Numbered from the stretch's first letter, positions 1-8,281 are shown. The stretch: DNA of 64,000 bases from Desulfovibrio sp. (GCA_022839785.1 JALHJW010000001.1:372001-436000); one strand, 5' to 3'. Notes: a model not told the origin generated them from the sequence alone. Program-made: numbers and translations.

Positions 1-297
1 TCCGGCGGCGAACAGGCCATGGTCTCCATCGGCCGCGGCCTCATGGGCTCGCCCCGCCTGCTGATCATCGACGAGCCGTCCCTGGGGCTCTCCCCGGCCC
101 TGGTCAGCGAAAACTTCCGGATCATCCGGCGCATCAACGAGGCCGGGACCGCCGTCTTCCTCGTGGAGCAGAACGTGCGCCAAACCCTGAGCATCGCCCA
201 CTACGGCTACGTGCTCTCCCAAGGCAAGCTGCTGGCTGGCGGAACCCCGAACGAACTGAGCAACGACGCCGAAGTCCGGCGGGCCTACTTCGGATAG
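1..297 (+). CDS. livF: ABC transporter ATP-binding protein, LivF type (C-terminal part)
   Basis: The reading frame is open from base 1, so the gene starts before the window; 98 C-terminal residues are visible. They begin with the ABC signature SGGEQ, followed by a Walker B segment (LLIIDEPSLGL), a D-loop region and the switch histidine region (VFLVEQNV). The GLSPALV and EQNVRQTLSIA stretches and the ending with 'GTPNEL' are typical of LivF, the ATPase of branched-chain amino acid (HAAT family) importers. It would energise uptake at the cytoplasmic face of the inner membrane. An M20 hydrolase starts 8 nt after the stop, suggesting that the transporter operon continues into the hydrolases. The exact substrate cannot be told from this fragment. 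Confidence 0.88.
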   Translation, partial: SGGEQAMVSIGRGLMGSPRLLIIDEPSLGLSPALVSENFRIIRRINEAGTAVFLVEQNVRQTLSIAHYGYVLSQGKLLAGGTPNELSNDAEVRRAYFG

Positions 298-305
298 GCG
301 CGGCC

Positions 306-1460
306 ATGACCATGGACGTGCTTTCCCTGGCCCGCCTTCTGGTGGGATACGACACCATTTCCCCCTCGTCGGGGGAACGCGCCTGCCTCGAAGCCGCAGC
401 CCCGCTGCTGCGGACGGCAGGCTTCCGTGTCCGCTTCGACGACTACGGCCCGGGCCGGAGCAACCTGTGCGCGCAGCTCCGGCCCGATTCCGGCGCGCCC
501 TCCCTGTGCCTGGCCGGGCACATCGACACCGTGCCCCTGGGCAGCGCGGCCTGGAGCGTGGACCCCTTCGCGGGCGAGGTCAGGGACGGCCGCCTCTTCG
601 GCCGGGGGGCGTGCGACATGAAGGGCGGCATGGCCGCCCTCGTCTGCGCCGCCGTGCGGGCCGCGCCGTTCGTCCCGCCGGACAGGGACCTTTGCGTGCA
701 CATGTATGGCGGGGAGGAGACCGGCTGCGAAGGCTCGTTCCATCTCGTCGCCGATCCCTCGCTGCTCGGCCATCCGGCCGCTGTCGTGGTGGGCGAGCCC
801 ACGGACAACCTCCCCCTGGTGGGCCACAAGGGCGCGCTCTGGCTGCGCGGCGAGACGACGGGGCGCACGGCCCACGCCTCCATGCCCGAACAGGGCGACA
901 ACGCGCTGCTCACAGCCATGCGGGCCGCGGGCCGCATCCTGGCCCACGACTTCACGCGGCAAGCCCACCCGCACCTCGGCCCCACCACCCTGACGGCCAC
1001 CACCATGCACGCGGGGTTGAACATCAACTCCGTGCCCGACAGCGCCGTCTTCACCCTCGACCTCAGGACCGTGCCCGAGCCGGGCAACGCCGCCCTGGCC
1101 GCCGCCGTGGCGGCGCTCGCCGGGGACGAGACGCGTTTCACCACGCTGCTGGACGTGCCCCCGGTCTGGTCCTCGCCGGACGATCCCTGGATCAGCCGCG
1201 TCACCGGACTGTGGGCCGCGCGGCACGGCAGACGCAACGCGGCTCCGGGAACGGTCCAGTTCTTCACGGACGCGGCCGCCATCCGCTCGGCCCTTCCCTC
1301 CGTGCCGATCCTCATCTACGGTCCCGGGGACCCGGCCATGGCCCACCGCACGGACGAGTTCTGCCCGGTGTCCCAGCTCTTCGAGGCCGTTTCGTTCTAT
1401 CTCGACGTCATCGCGGACTGGTGCGGCGTCGACCGCGCCCGCACAGGAGACGCGGCATGA
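306..1460 (+). CDS. M20 family metallohydrolase (ArgE/DapE-like)
   Basis: 384 aa, a usual M20 length. The di-zinc ligands of the family are visible: H72 and D74 in GHIDTVP, D104 in DMKGG, the catalytic/ligand pair E137-E138 in GGEETG, E164 in GEPT, and a C-terminal H347 in AMAHRTDE. The lid/dimerisation segment with TAHASMPEQGDNA lies between. Members remove acyl groups from N-acyl amino acids or cut dipeptides; this sequence alone does not separate ArgE, DapE or carboxypeptidase activity. No signal peptide, so cytoplasmic. The stop codon overlaps the start of the following amidase (ATGA), and the gene follows a LivF-type ATPase, so the natural substrate may be an imported amide or acylated amino acid. 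A second M20 gene of similar design lies at 54357-55514. Confidence 0.85.
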   Translation: MTMDVLSLARLLVGYDTISPSSGERACLEAAAPLLRTAGFRVRFDDYGPGRSNLCAQLRPDSGAPSLCLAGHIDTVPLGSAAWSVDPFAGEVRDGRLFGRGACDMKGGMAALVCAAVRAAPFVPPDRDLCVHMYGGEETGCEGSFHLVADPSLLGHPAAVVVGEPTDNLPLVGHKGALWLRGETTGRTAHASMPEQGDNALLTAMRAAGRILAHDFTRQAHPHLGPTTLTATTMHAGLNINSVPDSAVFTLDLRTVPEPGNAALAAAVAALAGDETRFTTLLDVPPVWSSPDDPWISRVTGLWAARHGRRNAAPGTVQFFTDAAAIRSALPSVPILIYGPGDPAMAHRTDEFCPVSQLFEAVSFYLDVIADWCGVDRARTGDAA

Positions 1461-2773
1461 CCCCCTCACTTCCGACGCCCCTGTCCCTGGACGTCTTCAC
1501 CCGGGCCGCCCCGGCGGACCTCATGGCCCGCTACGAGGCGCTGCTCGGACGCATCGCCGGACAGGACCCGGCCCTGAACGTCTTCGAGCACGGCAGCCCG
1601 GACGCGGAACGGGTCATGGCCCGGGTGCGCGAACTGTGCGCCCTGCATCCGGACCCCGCGGACCGGCCGCTCCTGTTCGGCGTTCCCGTGGGCGTCAAGG
1701 ACATCTTCCGCATCGCGGGCGAGGCCATCCGGTGCGGAGCGCTCCTGCCCCCGCGCCTCTTCGCCGGGCCGGAAGCGGAGCTGGTCTCCCGTCTGCGCCG
1801 GGCCGGGGCCGTCATTCTGGGCCGCACCGTGACCACCGAGTTCGCCTATTTCGAGCCCGGCCCCACCTGCAACCCCCACGCCCCGGACCGCACCCCGGGC
1901 GGATCGAGCAGCGGCTCGGCCGCCGGAGTGGCCGCCGGGTTCTTCCCCCTGGCCCTGGGCACCCAGACCGTGGGTTCGGTCATCCGCCCCGCAGCCTACT
2001 GCGGCGTCACCGGCTTCAAGCCGTCCCACGGCCGCCTGCCCGTCGAGGGCCTCGTCTTCTTCTCGCGCAGCGTGGACCACGCGGGCCTGTTCTGCGCCTC
2101 CCCCGAGGACGCAGCCCTGACCATGGCCGCCGTCGCCGACGCCTGGACGCCCGCGCCCGCGCCGCAGCGCCCGCGCCTGGGCGTCCCCTCCGGCCCCTAT
2201 CTCGACCAGACCTCGCCCGAGGCGCTGCAGGCCTTTTCCGCCGCCCTGGCCGCGCTCGGCCGCGCGGACGGGGACGCGCCCGCCCTCACCGTGCGCGACG
2301 CGCCCTGCCTGGACGACATCGCGGCCATCGCCGCCCGCCACGGCGACCTCATCGCCCGCGAGTTCCACGGGGAGCACGCAGCCTGGTTCGAGCGCTACGA
2401 GGCCCTGTACAGGCCGCGCACCGCGGCGCTCCTCCGCCAGGGGCGCGGCCTCTCCGGCGAGGTCCTGGCCGAGGGCCGGGCCTCCTGCGCCGACCTGCGC
2501 GCCCGGCTGCACGCCGCCATGGACGCCGCGGGCATCGACGCCTGGGTCTGCCCCTCGGCCCTGGGCGAGGCGGACAAGGGCCTCCTGGGCACGGGCAGTC
2601 CGGCCATGAACCTGCCCTGGACCCATGCCGGACTCCCGGCCCTCTCCATCCCCGCCGGAACCGGCCCCTGCGGCCTGCCCTTGGGCCTGCAGCTCGTGGG
2701 CCGCTTCGGCCGCGATCCCGAACTGCTGGCGCTGGGCGCGGCCGTCCGAAAGCTCCTGGCGCAGCACGGCTAG
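1457..2773 (+). CDS. Amidase signature family hydrolase
   Basis: 438 aa. The amidase-signature Ser-cisSer-Lys triad can be placed: K81 in GVKDIF, the serine cluster GGSSSGSA at 148-155, and the nucleophile region GTQTVGSVIRPA with S174. These enzymes hydrolyse carboxamides. The family also includes GatA, but the gene is not beside gatB/gatC, so a catabolic amidase is more likely. ATG 1457 is chosen because it overlaps the TGA of the M20 gene (ATGA, 1457-1460), a classic coupling arrangement; the frame is open further upstream only as antisense-like sequence over the M20 gene. Together with the LivF-type transporter and the M20 hydrolase it suggests uptake and breakdown of an amide-containing compound (inference). 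Confidence 0.83.
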   Translation: MTPSLPTPLSLDVFTRAAPADLMARYEALLGRIAGQDPALNVFEHGSPDAERVMARVRELCALHPDPADRPLLFGVPVGVKDIFRIAGEAIRCGALLPPRLFAGPEAELVSRLRRAGAVILGRTVTTEFAYFEPGPTCNPHAPDRTPGGSSSGSAAGVAAGFFPLALGTQTVGSVIRPAAYCGVTGFKPSHGRLPVEGLVFFSRSVDHAGLFCASPEDAALTMAAVADAWTPAPAPQRPRLGVPSGPYLDQTSPEALQAFSAALAALGRADGDAPALTVRDAPCLDDIAAIAARHGDLIAREFHGEHAAWFERYEALYRPRTAALLRQGRGLSGEVLAEGRASCADLRARLHAAMDAAGIDAWVCPSALGEADKGLLGTGSPAMNLPWTHAGLPALSIPAGTGPCGLPLGLQLVGRFGRDPELLALGAAVRKLLAQHG

Positions 2774-2804
2774 CTCCACCCTCCCTTCCGCCGGACGGCG
2801 CGGG

Positions 2805-2834
2805 TTGACCCGCGCCGCCGCCGGTTGCTAACCT
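2805..2834 (+). promoter_or_regulatory. Probable sigma-70 promoter of the UbiD gene
   Basis: TTGACC (2805-2810) and TAACCT (2829-2834) are separated by 18 nt in the 92-nt gap after the amidase gene. The inferred transcript would start about 25 nt before the ATG at 2866, which is preceded by a strong AGGAGGAGAG ribosome-binding site. This suggests that the decarboxylase gene is transcribed separately from the hydrolase operon. Confidence 0.5.
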
Positions 2835-2865
2835 GCTTGAGCGCACCCGCGCCAGGAGGAGAGAG

Positions 2866-4710
2866 ATGGGACACGGCAACATGCAGGAGTGCCTGCGCGA
2901 CCTGGAGGCCAAGGGCTGGCTGGTGCGGTTGCGGGCGCCCGTGGACGCGCGCATCGAAGCGGGCGTGATCCAGCGCCGCGCCTACCGGAAGGGCGGCCCG
3001 GCCATCCTCTTCGAGAACGTGACGGGCTGCGCCTTCCCCATGGTCGGCAACCTCTTCGGCACGCGCCAGCGCATCCGCCACATCTTCCGCGACGCGCTGC
3101 CCGCCGTGGAGGCCGTCATGCGCCTCAAGGCCGATCCCATGCCCGCCCTGAAAAAGCCCTGGCGCTATCTCGGCCTGCCCGCCGCGCTGCTGAACGTCTT
3201 TCCCAAGGACGTCGCCGACGGCCCAGCCGCCACCCATGAGACCACCATCAGCGCCCTGCCGCGGCTCGTCTCCTGGCCCAAGGACGGCGGCGGCTACGTG
3301 ACCCTGCCCCAGGTCTACACCGAGGACCCGGACCGGCCCGGCTACCCGCGCTCGAACCTGGGCATGTACCGCGTCCAGCTCTCGGGCGACGGCTTCGCCC
3401 CGGACCGCGAAGTGGGGCTGCACTACCAGATTCATCGCGGCATCGGGCCGCACCACGCCGCCGCCATCCGGCGCGGGGAGAGGCTGCCCGTTTCGGTCTT
3501 CGTGGGCGGCCCGCCCGCCATGACTCTGGCCGCTGTCATGCCCCTGCCCGAGGGGCTGCCCGAGATCTATTTCGCGGGCCTGCTCGGCGGCGCGCGCATC
3601 CGCATGGTGCGGCGGCCCGGCGAACTGCCCTTCCCGGCCGAGGCCGACTTCGTTATCCAGGGGTACATCGAGCCCGGCCGCGTCAAGCCCGAAGGCCCCT
3701 TCGGCGACCACCTGGGCTACTACAGCCTGGCGCACGACTTCCCGGTCATGACCGTCACCCGCGTGCTGCACCGCTCAGGCGCGGTCTGGCCCTTCACCAC
3801 CGTGGGCCGCCCGCCGCAGGAAGACACCGTCTTCGGCGAGTTCATCCACGAACTCACCGGCGCGCTCGTGCCCACGGTCTTCTCCGGCGTGCGCGAGGTG
3901 CATGCCGTGGACGCCGCCGGGGTGCACCCCCTGCTCCTGGCCGTGGGCAGCGAACGCTACGTGCCCTACGCCGCCAAACGCCAGCCGCAGGAACTGCTCA
4001 CCTGCGCCATGGCCCTGCTCGGCACCACCCAGACCTCGCTCTCCAAGTACGTGATCATCGCCGCGGCCGAGGACTCCGGGCTCCTCAGCGCCCACGACAT
4101 CCCGAATTTCCTCTGGCATGTGCTCGAACGCGTCGACCTCTCGCGCGACCTGCACTTCATCACCCGCACCACCATGGACACCCTGGACTACTCCGGCATC
4201 AGCCTGAACCAGGGCTCCAAGGTCGTCATCGCCGCCGCGGGCGAGCGCAGGCGCGACCTCGCCAGCGCCCTGCCGGACGGCTTCGCCGTGCCCGCGCCCT
4301 TCGGCAAGGCCCAGGTCTTCCAGGCGGGCATCGCGGTCGTGCAGGGGCCGCCCCACGGCGTCTCCCGCGACCGCCACGACCCGCGCATGCAGTCCCTGGC
4401 CAAGGCCCTTGGCGAGCGCGGCGACATGGACGGCCTGCCGCTCGTCGTGGTCTGCGACGACGCCGACTTCGCCGCCGCCAACTGGGACAACTTCCTCTGG
4501 GTCGCCTTCACCCGCTCCGACCCGGCCACGGACATCTACGGCGGCGGCTCGTCCACCCACTGCAAGCATTGGGGCTGCAAAGGCCCCCTGGTCATCGACG
4601 CGCGCCTGAAAACCTACCACGCCCCGGCCCTGGAGCCCGATCCCGAGGTGGAGAAGCGGGTGGACGCCCTGGCCGCGCCGGGCGGCCCGCTGCACGGGAT
4701 CATCGACTAG
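2866..4710 (+). CDS. UbiD family decarboxylase
   Basis: 614 aa, longer than E. coli UbiD (about 497 aa) but within the range of epsilon/deltaproteobacterial UbiD-like proteins. Recognisable blocks are NLGMYRVQ, the GLHYQIHRGIG prenyl-FMN/metal region, the acidic stretch PAEADFVIQGYI, EGPFGDHLGYY, and the C-terminal DYSGISLNQGSK. UbiD enzymes perform reversible non-oxidative decarboxylation of aromatic or unsaturated acids with prenylated FMN made by UbiX; a UbiX gene is at 20487 in the same window. Bacteria of this type usually make menaquinone by the futalosine route, whose late decarboxylation uses a UbiD/UbiX pair (MqnL/MqnM). That is the most likely role, but it is an inference; an aromatic-acid decarboxylase is the alternative. 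Confidence 0.85.
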   Translation: MGHGNMQECLRDLEAKGWLVRLRAPVDARIEAGVIQRRAYRKGGPAILFENVTGCAFPMVGNLFGTRQRIRHIFRDALPAVEAVMRLKADPMPALKKPWRYLGLPAALLNVFPKDVADGPAATHETTISALPRLVSWPKDGGGYVTLPQVYTEDPDRPGYPRSNLGMYRVQLSGDGFAPDREVGLHYQIHRGIGPHHAAAIRRGERLPVSVFVGGPPAMTLAAVMPLPEGLPEIYFAGLLGGARIRMVRRPGELPFPAEADFVIQGYIEPGRVKPEGPFGDHLGYYSLAHDFPVMTVTRVLHRSGAVWPFTTVGRPPQEDTVFGEFIHELTGALVPTVFSGVREVHAVDAAGVHPLLLAVGSERYVPYAAKRQPQELLTCAMALLGTTQTSLSKYVIIAAAEDSGLLSAHDIPNFLWHVLERVDLSRDLHFITRTTMDTLDYSGISLNQGSKVVIAAAGERRRDLASALPDGFAVPAPFGKAQVFQAGIAVVQGPPHGVSRDRHDPRMQSLAKALGERGDMDGLPLVVVCDDADFAAANWDNFLWVAFTRSDPATDIYGGGSSTHCKHWGCKGPLVIDARLKTYHAPALEPDPEVEKRVDALAAPGGPLHGIID

Positions 4711-4767
4711 ACCGGAGGCGGGACAGGCGCTTCGCGTCGGCATCCTTAATTTCCTACCTGGGGGATG

Positions 4768-4796
4768 TTGATTTTGCCTCCGCCTTGGGCTAGGGT
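4768..4796 (+). promoter_or_regulatory. Possible promoter of the Rrf2-family regulator
   Basis: TTGATT (4768-4773) and TAGGGT (4791-4796) have a 17-nt spacer in the 214-nt gap between the UbiD gene and the Rrf2 gene. The -10 match is only fair and the start codon is about 125 nt downstream, so this is a weak call. Confidence 0.3.
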
Positions 4797-4924
4797 TCGG
4801 CGTTCCTGGCGGCTTCGTCATACGGCCGGTAGTTTTCCTTCGTCCGGGCATCGCGACATGGCCCGCGGCGGAACCGGGGCGCGGCAGCGGCTGCGGCGTC
4901 CTGAATCACCACACTGAGGTCGTT

Positions 4925-5410
4925 ATGAGATTATCCACCAAAAGCCGGTACGGGACGCGCCTGCTTCTGGACATCGCCCTGAACAGCCAGGGCGGCCCGG
5001 TCCGCATCCAGGATACGGCCGAGCGCCAGAACATCTCGGTGAAATACCTGGAGCGCATCGCGCAGATCCTGCGCAAGGCCGGCTTTCTCATGAGCCGCCG
5101 CGGCAAGAAGGGCGGCCATCAGATCGCCAAACCGCTCGACCATATCTCCGTGGGCGAGGTCATCAAACTCCTGGAGGGCGACAGCCTCCTGGTGGAGTGC
5201 GGCGCGTCCAATCCCCACTGCGATCTGGCGGGCGGCTGCATCACGCGCAAGGTCTGGATAGAGGCGAGCCAGGCCATGTTCGAGAAGCTCAACTCCATCA
5301 CCTTTGCCGACCTGGCCAAGCACGCCCGGGAAGGCAGCAAGTTCGACCACTACTGCAACGGTCTGGCGGTCTGCCTCCTGGAGGACGCCAAGAAGCCCCG
5401 GGCGCGCTGA
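4925..5410 (+). CDS. Rrf2/IscR-type transcriptional regulator
   Basis: 161 aa, the normal length of the Rrf2 family. It opens with MRLSTKSRYGTRLLLDIA, followed by a winged helix-turn-helix (about 25-65) and the wing GKKGGHQIAKP. Cysteines C92, C99 and C105 sit almost exactly where IscR places its [2Fe-2S] ligands (C92, C98, C104), so an Fe-S sensor is likely; two further cysteines (C144, C150) are near the C-terminus. Rrf2 regulators sense Fe-S status, NO or redox/sulfur state. The next gene, across a 425-nt AT-rich control region with palindromes, is a sulfide:quinone-reductase-like flavoprotein, which is the obvious candidate target (inference). ATG 4925 matches the family N-terminus. Confidence 0.88.
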   Translation: MRLSTKSRYGTRLLLDIALNSQGGPVRIQDTAERQNISVKYLERIAQILRKAGFLMSRRGKKGGHQIAKPLDHISVGEVIKLLEGDSLLVECGASNPHCDLAGGCITRKVWIEASQAMFEKLNSITFADLAKHAREGSKFDHYCNGLAVCLLEDAKKPRAR

Positions 5411-5600
5411 CCGCCCGTTCCCCGCCCATGCGCGCGGGCGGCTCCCGGCCGTCCGCGCTTTTCATCTCCGGCGGACTCCTGCGCCGCAATGTCTTCAGGC
5501 CCGCTGCCGACTTTTTCCCGTTTCCCGCCATTTCCGTCTTGACAACGTGCTTTTTTTCCCAATACCTTCCGACCAGCACGAACTAGTTCTCTCAAAACTA

Positions 5601-5616
5601 GTATTTTCAATAATAC
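5601..5616. promoter_or_regulatory. Inverted repeat, possible operator half of the SQR control region
   Basis: GTATT-N6-AATAC forms a short perfect dyad 8 nt before the larger palindrome at 5624. Both share GTAT/ATAC arms, which suggests two binding sites for one dimeric regulator. The Rrf2-type protein encoded next door is the candidate. Confidence 0.4.
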
Positions 5617-5623
5617 CTTTTTT

Positions 5624-5650
5624 AAATATACTTTTTTAAAAAGTATATTT
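5624..5650. promoter_or_regulatory. 27-nt AT-rich palindrome upstream of the SQR-like gene
   Basis: Near-perfect dyad with outer arms AAATATAC and GTATATTT around a T/A-run centre. It ends 16 nt before the -35-like TTGCCA at 5667. It is followed by a T run and could be misread as a terminator for the rrf2 gene, but an all A/T stem makes a poor intrinsic terminator. Its place just upstream of a promoter better fits a regulator site. Confidence 0.5.
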
Positions 5651-5666
5651 TTTTACTCCAAAATTC

Positions 5667-5694
5667 TTGCCAAAACCCACCCTCCAGGTATAGA
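5667..5694 (+). promoter_or_regulatory. Probable promoter of the SQR-like/DUF1641 operon
   Basis: TTGCCA (5667-5672) and TATAGA (5689-5694) with a 16-nt spacer. The predicted start leaves a leader of roughly 135 nt before the ATG at 5836, which has an AAGGAG ribosome-binding site. The palindrome at 5624-5650 lies immediately upstream. Confidence 0.45.
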
Positions 5695-5835
5695 AGAGGG
5701 CCGTCGCCGGTTCTCCTTCCGGGAAGTCGCGATCCCGGCCGGTCAGCCAGGCGGCGGCCGTTCCGCCTCATTGCGGTCAGGGCGGACGCCAGGAACGCTT
5801 TCCTGAATCATCATGCAGAAGGAGCCTGTAAGACC

Positions 5836-7077
5836 ATGAAGAAACTTCTCATTCTGGGGTCCGGCGCGGGCGGCGTCATGGTTGCGACCAAGATGCGCAA
5901 GAAGCTCGACGAAAAGGAATGGAGCATCACCATCATCGACCGGAACTGGCAGCATCACTACCAGGCCGGTTGGCTCTTCGTCCCCTTCGGGATCTACTCC
6001 ATCGACGACTGCATCAAGCCCCAGGCCGATTTCGTGCCCAAGGGCGTGACCTTCGTGAAGGACGAGATCACCAACGTCGATCCCGCCGGCAAGGTCGTGA
6101 CGACCGCCAACGGCAAGTACGACTACGACTGGCTGGTCATCGCCACCGGCTGCCGCATCGCGCCCGAGGAAGTCGAGGGCATGGAGGACGGCTGGGGCGA
6201 CGACATCCACAACTTCTACACCCCCACCGGCGCGGTGGCCCTGGCCAAGAAGCTCAAGCACTTCGAGAAGGGCAAGCTGGTCCTGAACATCGCCGAGATG
6301 CCCATCAAGTGTCCGGTCGCGCCGCTGGAGTTCGTCTTCCTGGCCGACTGGTTCTTCTCGATCAACGACACCCGCTGCAACATCGAGATCGAGCTGGTCA
6401 CCCCGCTCACCGGCGCGTTCACCAAGCCGGTGGCCGCGGGCATTCTCGGCAAGCTCTGCGAGGAGAAGAACATCAAGATCACGCCGAGCTTCGAGATCGG
6501 CTCGGTGGACGCGGGCCGCAAGGTCATCGAGTCGCACAAGGGCGAGGAGGTCAATTACGACCTGCTCATCGCCATTCCGCCCAACATGGGCTCCAAGGTC
6601 ATCATGGACAGCGAGATCGGCGACATCATGGGCTACGTGAACACCGACAACCACACGCTGAAGGCCAAGGACTTCGAGAATGTGTACGTGATCGGCGACG
6701 CCACCAACGTGCCCACCTCCAAGGCCGGCTCCGTGGCCCACTACGAGTCCGACATCGTCTGCGAGAACCTGGAGCGCGAGATCGAGGGCCTGGCACCCCG
6801 CCCGGACTTCGACGGCCACTCCACCTGCTTCATCGTCACCGGCTACGAAAAGTCCACGCTCATCGACTTCAACTACAAGGTCGAGCCGCTGCCGGGCAAA
6901 TACCCCTTCCCCGGCGTCGGTCCCTTCGACCTGCTGGGCGAAACCTTCATGAACTACTGGGGCAAGATGATGTTCAAGTGGGTCTACTTCAACCTCATGC
7001 TCAAGGGGAAGGAACTGCCGCTTGAGGCCCAGATGTTCATGGCCGGCAAGAAGATCGTCGGCGCCTGCAGCATGTAG
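5836..7077 (+). CDS. Sulfide:quinone oxidoreductase-like FAD flavoprotein
   Basis: 413 aa. An N-terminal FAD-binding GSGAGG motif (8-13), an ATG motif region (LVIATG, 100-105) and a second FAD motif (VYVIGDATNVP, 283-293) define the family. Two cysteines fall in SQR-like contexts: C159 in MPIKCPVAPLE and C331 in HSTCFIVTGYEKS, matching the redox-active pair that carries the polysulfide intermediate in SQR. SQRs are membrane-associated and pass electrons from sulfide to quinone; in a sulfate reducer the direction and substrate are open, and polysulfide reduction or sulfide signalling is possible. It is followed by a DUF1641 gene after 11 nt, a recurrent partner of such flavoproteins. It is preceded by a candidate Fe-S regulator, and a set of two-component genes follows. 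Confidence 0.82.
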   Translation: MKKLLILGSGAGGVMVATKMRKKLDEKEWSITIIDRNWQHHYQAGWLFVPFGIYSIDDCIKPQADFVPKGVTFVKDEITNVDPAGKVVTTANGKYDYDWLVIATGCRIAPEEVEGMEDGWGDDIHNFYTPTGAVALAKKLKHFEKGKLVLNIAEMPIKCPVAPLEFVFLADWFFSINDTRCNIEIELVTPLTGAFTKPVAAGILGKLCEEKNIKITPSFEIGSVDAGRKVIESHKGEEVNYDLLIAIPPNMGSKVIMDSEIGDIMGYVNTDNHTLKAKDFENVYVIGDATNVPTSKAGSVAHYESDIVCENLEREIEGLAPRPDFDGHSTCFIVTGYEKSTLIDFNYKVEPLPGKYPFPGVGPFDLLGETFMNYWGKMMFKWVYFNLMLKGKELPLEAQMFMAGKKIVGACSM

Positions 7078-7088
7078 GGAGGATGCAC

Positions 7089-7751
7089 ATGAGCACCGAA
7101 CAGCAGATCCTCGAACGGCTCGAGCGCATCGAGACCGAACTCGTCGAGGCCCGCAAGGCCCGCGAGGGGTGGGAGGATCTCAAGCACGACATAGAGCCCC
7201 TGACCAAACAGGCCTTCAAGATCATGCTCAAGGAGCTTGGCGAGGTCGAGGCGGGCTTTCAGCTTGAGGACATCTTCCTGCTCATCAAGCGCTTTTTGCG
7301 CAACATCAGGAACCTGGCCTACGCCCTGGACCAGCTCGAAAACATGATCGAGATGTGGCACACGGCCGAGCCCATGCTCAAGTCCACCATGCACCAGATC
7401 ATCCGCTACCTGGGCACGCTGGAGCAGAAGGGCGTGTTCCGCACCTACGAAGCCATGCTGGAGGTCCGCGGCAAGGTGGCCCAGCACTACGGCCCCGAGG
7501 ACATCCAGGCCATGGGCGACGGCTTCGTCCAGCTCATCGGCCTGCTCAAGAAGGCCACCACGCCCGAGATGCTGGCCATGCTCGACCGCCTCTCCGATCT
7601 GCCCATGCAGATGAAGATCGAGGAGGCCAAGCCCGTGGGCATGTTCGGCCTCGTGGGCGCGCTCGGCGATCCGGAAATGAAGAAGTCCCTGGGCGTGGTC
7701 CTGCAGATGACCAAGGCCCTGGGCAAGCTGCAGGACCCCAAGGGGACCTGA
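7089..7751 (+). CDS. DUF1641 domain protein
   Basis: 220 aa from ATG 7089. The ATG at 7083 is in frame but abuts the GGAGG at 7078-7082; the second ATG has a correct 6-nt spacing and is preferred. The protein is mostly helical with a coiled-coil-like start (TEQQILERLERIETEL). The C-terminal part (GLVGALGDPEMKKSLGVVLQMTKALGKL) carries the conserved DPE..K.LG pattern of DUF1641. Such proteins occur beside SQR-like flavoproteins and formate dehydrogenase accessory genes; their biochemical role is not established. The tight spacing with the flavoprotein gene implies an operon and probably a shared function. Confidence 0.8.
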   Translation: MSTEQQILERLERIETELVEARKAREGWEDLKHDIEPLTKQAFKIMLKELGEVEAGFQLEDIFLLIKRFLRNIRNLAYALDQLENMIEMWHTAEPMLKSTMHQIIRYLGTLEQKGVFRTYEAMLEVRGKVAQHYGPEDIQAMGDGFVQLIGLLKKATTPEMLAMLDRLSDLPMQMKIEEAKPVGMFGLVGALGDPEMKKSLGVVLQMTKALGKLQDPKGT

Positions 7752-7841
7752 CCGACAACCCCGCGGCCGCGCGGAAAGCCGCGCGGCCGCGATCCTGAAA
7801 CCTCCCGCCGCCCGGCGGCGGGGACGTGAGAGGATGCAGCC

Positions 7842-8207
7842 ATGGCAGAGAAAAAGACCCGAGTCCTGATCATCGACGACGATCCCGAAATCGTGAGCTA
7901 CCTCAAGGACCTCTTCGAGGGCGCGAACTACGAGACCGTGACCGCGACCAACGGCGTGGAGGGCATCGAGATGGCCCAGACGCGCAAGCCCGACCTGATC
8001 ACCCTGGACATGGACATGCCGGGTCGCGGCGGCACGCTCTTCTACGTAAAGCTGCGCCAGGAGCCCTATCTCGCCGAGATCCCGGTCATCGTGGTCAGCG
8101 GCGTGGGCCCCCGTCCCCCGGCGCTGAACAAGTCCGTGCCGGTGATGCAAAAGCCCATCAACCCCGAGAAGCTGCTCGAAATGGCCAAGCAGGCGCTGGG
8201 CGAATAA
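7842..8207 (+). CDS. Single-domain response regulator (CheY-like)
   Basis: 121 aa, a receiver domain without output domain. The acidic pocket (IIDDDPE), phospho-acceptor D56 (TLDMDMPG), S86 (VVVSG) and K104 (QKPINPEK) are all in place. It has no DNA-binding part, so it must act through protein contact or as a phosphorelay carrier. It lies between the SQR-like/DUF1641 pair and two histidine kinase genes, 75 nt before a receiver-PAS-kinase hybrid, and all genes run in one direction. A relay among these proteins is likely but cannot be ordered from sequence. Confidence 0.88.
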   Translation: MAEKKTRVLIIDDDPEIVSYLKDLFEGANYETVTATNGVEGIEMAQTRKPDLITLDMDMPGRGGTLFYVKLRQEPYLAEIPVIVVSGVGPRPPALNKSVPVMQKPINPEKLLEMAKQALGE

Positions 8208-8281
8208 CCCTCAGCGCCTTGGGCGAACCAGCGCCGCGCCCGCGGTCCCTGCCGGGCGCGGCGCATCCCGGGAACCGCGCG

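Larger units (their letters stand above)
5411..5835. promoter_or_regulatory. AT-rich intergenic control region before the SQR-like operon
   Basis: 425 nt without a credible gene. The first part is ordinary GC-rich sequence. From about 5575 to 5665 the composition changes sharply to AT-rich, unlike the rest of the window. It contains two ACTAGT copies (5582-5587, 5597-5602), two inverted repeats (listed separately) and a promoter-like pair close to the SQR gene. A second promoter-like pair, TTGACA at 5539 with AATACC near 5561, lies upstream of the palindromes. Such a block suits regulator binding. Confidence 0.6.

Noticed and set aside
285..1469. Long open frames on the strand opposite most genes, some above 400 codons
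   Set aside because: They lie entirely over well-supported genes, are made of Arg/Gly/His/Ala-rich sequence, lack ribosome sites and show no family motif. They arise from the high GC content.
5624..5650. Palindrome with following T run read as the terminator of the rrf2 gene
   Set aside because: The stem is only A/T pairs and would be unstable; its position before a promoter-like pair and beside a second dyad fits a regulator site better.
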